Positions 60,001 to 64,000 of a DNA stretch of 64,000 nt are shown here, piece after piece; the first letter of the stretch is position 1; each line of letters starts with the position of its first letter. The DNA comes from Trichopria drosophilae. Lineage: Eukaryota > Arthropoda > Insecta > Hymenoptera > Diapriidae. The stretch covers positions 88,595,501-88,659,500 of the forward strand of contig CM059586.1 in assembly GCA_030407085.1 (NCBI GenBank). The letters are read 5' to 3'. A program made the position numbers and the translations under genes. The notes under the pieces were generated by a model. That model was not told the origin of the DNA and searched no databases. It worked only from the letters and a program-made list of their open reading frames with translations.

Positions 60001-63000
60001 TGAATGAATTGAATACTTTGTTTTGCATGAATTCGAATAATGAAAGAATCTTTAAACGAATGAATTATGAAATTCAATCCCACGTAAAATCTAATGTCAC
60101 AATATAAATTATTCGATTATAAATTGCACAATATACGTGAAGACCATGAGAACTATGAAAAGTAGTTGTGAACTAAAATATAATACCAATAACAGAACAA
60201 TTTTCGTGGGTATTATTTTACCATTCCAGATGGTAATTTTGGTATAAGCTTGCAGAATTAGAAAAATAGGCATTCTTTCTGATCAAAGTAACTTCTTGGA
60301 ATTTTTACTATTAAGGCAGTGAAATTAGAAAAACTCAACTAATTTTTACCATAAATAATGGCAGTTTTCTAGAGTTTGTTTCAAAATTTCCATCTGGAAT
60401 GGTAAAATTACCATGAAAATATTTCTTCGTGGACATAGAATAAAATAAAACTAAAATTAACTTGCATATGATACTACATTCTAAAAGTTTGTAAAAATAT
60501 TAAATAAATTATAAATATATTTTTAAACTGAAATCAATCTTAAAATAAATTATGAAGAAGAATATAAAATAAAATAATCCACAGCACAAGACATCAGATA
60601 TGAAATAATGTGTTATATGATGCAATGATTGAAGGGTTCGAAGCATGAAAGTACGAGCAAAATACGAAATAAATATAAAAAAGAAACAAAACATCATACA
60701 TAAAACAAAAGCTACAAGAACCATGAAAGGATAAATACCATCAAACATAAATAGTCATGAAACGAAACATTCAGTAAAAGTCAACCGTAACTTTTAATAT
60801 TTATGGAAAGGAAAGAAATAATAAAATATATAATAAATGTTGATAAAAATGTTTAAAATTGAATTTAAAAAAAAACAACTAAAAATTACAACTTGATACG
60901 AATTATGGAACGTAACATGAAAGTTAGAACATAGTAAAAAAATCATAAAACAAAGTTTAAACAAAATAAATACAAGCTAATATAAACAATATAATTATGA
61001 AAAGATCACAAAAAAGTATTGTTCTAGGTATTAGTATCTAATTAAAAACATAATGAAAATAAAACAGAAAGTATTAAATATAACACGAAAGAAAACACGA
61101 TGTAACGTTAAACTTTTCCATAGCAAATTTGAAAATTGTAGTCATATCGCGAAAACGGTATACTTACGGTTGTTTGGCACCATCTGCAATGAAGACCTGT
61201 GATACCGTTGTAGCTTTTTATAGTCTTTCTACATTTTGAACACTTTCCATGGCTATTTCCTTCGACCCAATGATGCGCCATGGTTTGTGAAGTCTTTTTA
61301 CTTTTTACGTACGTTGCGATACAAGATGCTGGCGCCCTCTGCACACATCGTTCGTGAACCGTGTACTTGCAAACTGAAATTTGTAAATTAAATAAATGTT
61401 TATTCAGTAAGGACAATTTTCTGCGCCTGAATTACTTTAAAAGGATCCGTCCCTGAATTTTCCGTTACGTTAAGTAGTAATTAAATAATAGTGGATTGTG
61501 CAACTAGGGAGCAAACTAGGTGTTTGCCGACCAGTGCGAGTTTGACGCCCGAGCGTAGCAAGGACGGCATTTCGCATGAGTCTATACAAACATCTATTCT
61601 CCCTTGTTGCACATACTATTTTTTTATACGAGAACTCGCGTGATACAGGAAACAAAATAGAATTTTGCGCTCAGAATGCGAGAAACTTATTTTGCTCCCG
61701 GATATGGTTTTTAGCTCCCTAGGGAGAAGAGAATATGCTGCTTTGCTCCCGCAATATAGGGATCAAAATAGCATTTTGGGCACCAAGTGTGCAAATAGTA
61801 CATTACCTAACAAGGATGTAAAGTATACTTTTATATATGGGTGGGAACTGCACTGACGAGGTGCCGAAGTTCCCGCGCGTTTGTACAAAAACATATACTT
61901 TACATCCATGTGAGGTATCCCATTTTTTGTAATTGTGTGCGTAAAGAGAATGTAGAAAGTTTTGACGCCTGCTTGAGTACGTAAAGTAAACTTTAGGCAT
62001 GACCGATCACTTAACGAAGATCGTCGTCGGGAGTGCGTAAAAGTTTACTTTAGGCGCGAAAGATAGGCATCAAAAGTACTTTACAAACGAAGTTTACGCA
62101 CGCAATTACGTAAAATGTTTTATATTTTTTAATCATTACTTTACGTGGTTGAAAATTTAGTATTTCGTCCCCTTAATCCTAATTCTTCCTGAGTGGAAAT
62201 AAAATCTATTTGCGATTTTGGGTTTAGAATTCCGTTTCTTGATAAATTGCAGGTTCAATTCTATTCTTAATTAATGTCAATTCATTTAGAAAGAAACTCA
62301 ATTGTTGTAGGAATTAAAATTTTGTATTTCTTGGATTTTTTTTCGTTTGCAGAGGGGTCGATATCTCAATAACTCATCAAGATGAGAAAAGTTAATGATG
62401 ACCATGTAACTAGTACATAACATATATAAAAAATTATATAAACTGAAATGCAGTTTATAATTACAAGTTTTAAATACATATCTTTTAAACTATATTAATT
62501 TATTTTCGCATAAACTTGTTTATACATATTTTAATATTTCTAATACTGTATTTTATGAGCACATAAATTACACCCTAAGAAGACTACTAACATCTATGCA
62601 AAATACTTTTACAATGAAGAAACACATTTCAATAATACTCTAAATGTCAATAGAATAGAAAGTTAAGCCATTTACAAAAGTTTTAATATAAACATTTTAA
62701 CTTTTCATACTAAAATTAATATTAAATAGTTCATTGTGTAACTAGGGAGCCAAATAGGTATTTACTGACGAGAGTCAGTTAGACGCCCGAGCCAAGCGAG
62801 TTTATACTCGGGAGCAAAATAGTATTTTACCCTAAGAGTGTGATACATTTATAACGCTCCCGGATATATTTATTTTGTTCCCTAGGGAGAGAAAGTGAAA
62901 AAATCATTGGTTAATAAATCCGGGCAAAATTATGCATATTCTACGTTTAAATACATTCTTTTCAAAAAACAACACCAAAATTTATATACTTTTTAAAAGA

Positions 63001-64000
63001 AATTATATTGACGGCTCCCTATTTATACAAATCTTTCTAAAATTAAATCAATCTAAAATTTCATGCAGTGAAAATCACCTTCATCAGGGTCGTTTGCGCT
63101 TCAAAATTGTAAGAGTTTCGTTATTCTATTTGAGAATATTTGAATTCTTAATTTTTATTTTATTATGATATTCAAATTCAAATTAATACAGAACGAATTC
63201 TTGTGCAACGAACAACATTTTTGTTCATAATACATTAAAAGCAATAGCATTTGAAATAACAATAAGAATGTCGATAATAAATGATATAAAGTTATGTAAG
63301 TTTTATTTCAATAACAAAGACGTATTTTTTACCACATCAGACAAAGGAAATGTTACAGTCTGCAAATGTCAAAAAACTTCCTAGTTTCTAGTTTCGTTTA
63401 AACTTGAGGAAATTGAACAATTAATTTTCCTAAAAATATTATATTTCCCGCTTTTATACTATTGCGAAATAATTATCTTCTACTTGACATGATCGACGTT
63501 GCAGGTTTCAGAACTAATTAAGCTGGATATTAGTAGTAGAATTAAAACAGTTTGTTTTTTATATTCTTTTTATTATGAGAGTGAAAGAGTAGCTAAACAG
63601 TCAAGACTGATGTTGGATGTTATCGAAAAGATTCTGTTTGCATTCAATTTCATGAAATGATATATAGTTTGACATCAAAGAATTGCTGGTGATAGTGTAT
63701 TCGGAAAGAATGATAGCTGTCTTTTATAGGTCTTCGAAATGTTCAGATTGTGCTCAAAGTTAAAATTTTACATCAAAACTTAACATTTGTCTCCTGGAAT
63801 TAATATTCGCAATTTACTAAGATGTTAACTTAACTTGAAAAGATACTCTACAAGTTAAGAAATTATGTGAATTGATAGTAAACCAATCTAAGATGAGATA
63901 CTTAAAAATTTGATCATTGAATGGATTTTATTTTTGAGAGCACTATCTAAAATTTGCTGTAATTTTATTCCTTGGATTTACTTACAAACGCAGCAAAGCC
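41956..64000 (-). CDS. Dgk: Type I diacylglycerol kinase, C1 to C-terminus (5' part beyond window)
   Basis: Nine exons join 64000-63986 (cut by the window edge), 61373-61168, 59843-59670, 57485-57194, 56053-55929, 54151-53864, 53155-52945, 49167-48986 and 42045-41956. Every phase fits, giving 526 residues to the stop. The enzyme phosphorylates diacylglycerol with ATP to give phosphatidic acid at membranes. Seen in order: the end of C1a ([14 protein letters not shown]), C1b ([15 protein letters not shown] to [13 protein letters not shown]), a Ser-rich linker, then the catalytic domain with [30 protein letters not shown] and [20 protein letters not shown]. The accessory domain follows with [59 protein letters not shown] and [13 protein letters not shown], ending FFNFLKR. 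This order and the closeness to vertebrate DGK alpha/beta/gamma make it type I. The EF-hands expected upstream are outside the window. Confidence 0.95.
42326..42430. repeat. One of an inverted repeat pair
   Basis: GTCATTCAATGACAAAAATA and TCAAAGTTGTCGTTCATG resemble, in inverse, CATGGACCACAACTTTGATA and TTTTCGACATGGAATGAC at 44158-44202. The pair lies 1.8 kb apart in the same Dgk intron. Family unknown. Confidence 0.4.
42679..42942 (-). other. 87-codon open frame in Dgk intron, unrecognised
   Basis: ATG at 42942 to a stop at 42679. The peptide is not low-complexity and has balanced composition ([20 protein letters not shown] and [14 protein letters not shown]). It looks more protein-like than other frames in this AT-rich DNA. 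I do not recognise it. It could be a transposon fragment, an alternative Dgk exon or chance. Confidence 0.25.
43185..43411. mobile_element. Element with TTAGG-like ends
   Basis: AGGTTAGGTTAGCA at the left end is matched by GCCAACCTAACTAACC at the right end. The interior (GGAGGGCCCAGCACATAGGC) is GC-richer than its flanks. It is a SINE- or MITE-like repeat, not a telomeric array, since the TTAGG-like unit occurs only about twice. Confidence 0.4.
44395..44775. mobile_element. GC-rich fold-back with CRE-like sites
   Basis: TTTTTTCCCGACTTCACTGG matches in inverse TCAGATGAAGTCGGGAAAAA. GTGCGCGATTTCG and AAGTGTGCGATC sit near the ends. TGACGTCAC, GACGTCATG and CGACGTCATT give three CRE/ATF-type words. 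GC content is far above the surrounding intron. A plus-strand frame through it is a by-product. Confidence 0.5.
45678..45835. mobile_element. Small CACGGAAAAA-type MITE
   Basis: CACACGGAAAAAACAAATAG at the left and CATTTTTTCGCG at the right, with internal TTTACTATTTAAATAGT and CACATAGTAAAATTGACT words. Relatives lie at 51169-51384 and near 35000. Confidence 0.4.
46295..46508. mobile_element. CCCAGACAGC fold-back MITE, intact copy
   Basis: CCCAGACAGCAAAATAGAAA on the left pairs with TTTTTATTCTGCTGTCTGGG on the right. The match continues through TGATTTCGAAATGTGCTCT and AGAGCACATTTCGAAATCA. TA lies on both sides. The copy at 18299-18692 is the same family, split by another MITE. Confidence 0.65.
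47363..47673. mobile_element. CACGGAGAAAAA-type MITE
   Basis: CACGGAGAAAAATGACTCCG at the left and GTTTTTCTTCGTG at the right, flanked by TA. Internal inverted words include TCAGCTAAAATTTTCGGC, GCTAATGTAGC and GCTACATTAGCAG. Confidence 0.5.
48986..49167 (-). CDS. Dgk: Dgk exon (accessory domain end)
   Basis: The 182-nt exon lies between AAATGTAG and GTATGT. Encodes [39 protein letters not shown] and [16 protein letters not shown], one of the most conserved parts of the kinase accessory domain. Phase 1 in, phase 0 out. Confidence 0.95.
50047..50107. repeat. AT-rich hairpin
   Basis: TGCAGTTCAGTTTAAA and TTTAAACTGAACTGTA form a 14-bp perfect stem that extends into A/T-run flanks. The loop is TATATATGAATATATATT-like. 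Probably a tiny MITE; a microRNA precursor cannot be excluded. Confidence 0.4.
51169..51384. mobile_element. CACGGAAAAAT-type MITE
   Basis: TACACGGAAAAATAGAAATA on the left and TTAAATTTTCCATGTA on the right. Related to 45678-45835. Confidence 0.4.
51649..52478. mobile_element. 0.83-kb fold-back element (ACACTGGTC ends)
   Basis: ACACTGGTCAGCAGTGAAAT on the left is matched by GTCGACCAGTGTTA on the right. GAAAATAGCTGAATTTTGTC matches GACAAATGTTAGCTATTTTC. The inner arms GTATACAAGGGTTTTTGGGG and CAAAAACCCTTGTACACC are shared with the element at 11765-12015. A run of about 12 G lies at 51835-51847. Confidence 0.6.
52945..53155 (-). CDS. Dgk: Dgk exon (accessory domain, GGSNLWG)
   Basis: The 211-nt exon follows AATTATAG and ends at CAAG|GTTTTC, a weak donor that lacks AAGT after GT. 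It is nevertheless required by phase and homology. Encodes [40 protein letters not shown] and a basic stretch [20 protein letters not shown]. Confidence 0.93.
53289..53762. mobile_element. 0.47-kb fold-back in Dgk intron
   Basis: GGTTTCCGACGTAATTTTAT with CACGATCCCAGGTTCCAAAA at the left matches in inverse GAATCCGGGATCGTATACAG and ATACATCGCAAACC at the right. Inner arms share CCTACTTTTCTCACATGTCTGACGTG-like text in two copies. Confidence 0.5.
53864..54151 (-). CDS. Dgk: Dgk exon (catalytic to accessory domain)
   Basis: The 288-nt, 96-codon exon is in phase 0 at both ends, between AATCTTAG and GTGAGT. Encodes [35 protein letters not shown] and [20 protein letters not shown]. Very close to vertebrate type I kinases. 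Confidence 0.95.
54152..55928 (-). other. Dgk intron (1.8 kb), no gene seen
   Basis: AT-rich; no repeat ends or exon-like segments were recognised. Confidence 0.5.
55929..56053 (-). CDS. Dgk: Dgk exon (glycine-rich loop)
   Basis: The 125-nt exon lies between TTTTTTAG and GTAAAC. Encodes [18 protein letters not shown] and [18 protein letters not shown], the hallmark [10 protein letters not shown] of the diacylglycerol kinase catalytic domain. Confidence 0.95.
56054..57193 (-). other. Dgk intron (1.1 kb), no gene seen
   Basis: AT-rich; nothing recognised. Confidence 0.5.
57194..57485 (-). CDS. Dgk: Dgk exon (start of catalytic domain)
   Basis: The 292-nt exon follows CATTACAG and ends ATGG|GTAAAT. 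Encodes a Ser/Gln-rich linker, then [34 protein letters not shown] and [21 protein letters not shown] is the nucleotide-binding motif. Confidence 0.95.
57790..57870. repeat. Fragment of the GGCGGATCC MITE family
   Basis: GTCCGCCATACCGGATCCGC followed by CATTATGAATTTCG and GGATTCGGAATCAGTGACC matches the inverted module of the elements at 1813 and 21951. Confidence 0.5.
58657..59546. mobile_element. 0.9-kb fold-back in Dgk intron
   Basis: TTTAGAGTGGAGTGAATCTG on the left matches CAGATTCACTACACCCTAAT on the right. ACACTTATGTTTCGGTAGTT matches AACTACCGAAACATAAGTGT. TCAGACTATATATCTTTCAA matches AAAGATATATAGTCTGTGG. The right end is only about 120 bp from the next exon. Confidence 0.65.
59670..59843 (-). 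CDS. Dgk: Dgk exon (end of C1b and linker)
   Basis: The 174-nt, 58-codon exon is in phase 0, between TATGTCCAG and GTAAGT. Encodes [13 protein letters not shown], the last zinc ligands of C1b, then [12 protein letters not shown], which matches vertebrate type I kinases. It ends in a Ser/Lys/Arg-rich linker ([20 protein letters not shown]). Confidence 0.95.
59844..61167 (-). other. Dgk intron (1.3 kb)
   Basis: Contains a MITE (60205-60436). The rest is a long AT-rich stretch with many ATGAAA-type words and no gene. Confidence 0.6.
60205..60436. mobile_element. MITE related to 18355-18613
   Basis: Ends CGTGGGTATTATTTTACCAT and CCATGAAAATATTTCTTCGTG, with TACCATTCCAGATGGTAATT inside the left end and its inverse near the right. 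CTTGGAATTTTTACTATT in the middle is also shared with the 18-kb copy. Confidence 0.5.
61168..61373 (-). CDS. Dgk: Dgk exon (C1a end, C1b)
   Basis: The 206-nt exon lies between AATTTCAG and GTAAGT. Encodes [19 protein letters not shown], then [20 protein letters not shown] and [10 protein letters not shown]. The conserved Cys and His zinc ligands of the C1 fold are present. Confidence 0.95.
61490..61760. mobile_element. ACTAGGGAGC-type repeat
   Basis: GTGCAACTAGGGAGCAAAC and CTCCCTTGTTGCACATAC are inverse partners at 61497-61618, followed by GAAACTTATTTTGCTCCCGG and AGCTCCCTAGGGAGAAG. A related copy lies at 62733-62900. Confidence 0.45.
61811..62110. mobile_element. Two adjacent palindromes
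   Basis: GGATGTAAAGTATACTTTTA pairs with ATATACTTTACATCC (61813-61909). AATTGTGTGCGTAAAGAG with GTACGTAAAGTAAACTTTAGG pairs with TTTACTTTAGGCGCG and GTTTACGCACGCAATTACG (61931-62108). Confidence 0.5.
62733..62900. mobile_element. ACTAGGGAGC-type repeat, second copy
   Basis: GTGTAACTAGGGAGCCAAAT and TTTGTTCCCTAGGGAG bound a copy that shares GACGCCCGAGC and GCTCCCGGATAT with the one at 61490. Confidence 0.45.
63986..64000 (-). CDS. Dgk: Dgk exon (C1a), cut by window edge
   Basis: The last 15 bases read GG CTT TGC TGC GTT T before a perfect GTAAGT donor. They give LCCV plus the first base of the Phe that opens [10 protein letters not shown] in the next exon. The phase fits exactly, so this is the 3' end of the exon with the first part of C1a. 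Confidence 0.8.

Larger units (their letters stand above)
61374..63985 (-). other. Dgk intron (2.6 kb)
   Basis: Contains two ACTAGGGAGC-type repeats (61490-61760 and 62733-62900) and a fold-back region (61811-62110). The parts 62120-62730 and 62900-63980 show no gene. Confidence 0.65.

Overview
The window is AT-rich, intron-rich animal DNA, most likely from an insect. It carries two classic odorant-binding-protein (OBP) genes, which are an arthropod family, and it is densely packed with fold-back elements, MITE-like elements and retroelement fragments. I cannot fix the insect order. All genes are split by GT-AG introns, and exon phases join cleanly across every junction I built.

Layout. (1) 1-10.6 kb, minus strand: the 5' part of an L-type lectin gene of the VIP36/LMAN2 type. 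Exons lie at 10388-10532, 5635-5750, 5351-5548 and 5111-5273. The 3' exons must lie to the left of the window, so 1-5110 is probably intron. That intron holds a Penelope-like retroelement cut in two by about 2.7 kb of other repeats: a LINE-like tail, a piggyBac-type MITE and a tRNA-derived SINE. (2) 10.6-16.2 kb: intergenic, with several fold-back elements and a small GC-rich, promoter-like patch. (3) 16.3-28.0 kb, plus strand: two tandem five-exon OBP genes 340 bp apart with the same intron positions and phases. The first ends in a long aspartate tail encoded by a GAT/GAC repeat. (4) 28-41.9 kb: intergenic and very AT-rich, with palindromic repeats and one orphan exon-like segment on the minus strand. 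(5) 41.96-64 kb, minus strand: most of a type I (alpha/beta/gamma-like) diacylglycerol kinase gene in nine exons, from the end of the first C1 domain at the right window edge to the stop codon at 41956. The EF-hand and N-terminal exons lie beyond the window.

Functions. The lectin would sort high-mannose glycoproteins in the early secretory pathway. The OBPs would be secreted carriers of small hydrophobic ligands. The kinase would turn diacylglycerol into phosphatidic acid and so end DAG signalling. I see no operon-like link between them. Only the OBP pair is related by descent. The most unusual features are the poly-Asp OBP tail, the nested transposon histories that can be read from paired copies, a 122-bp tandem array in an OBP intron, and the many long hairpin-forming elements inside transcribed introns.
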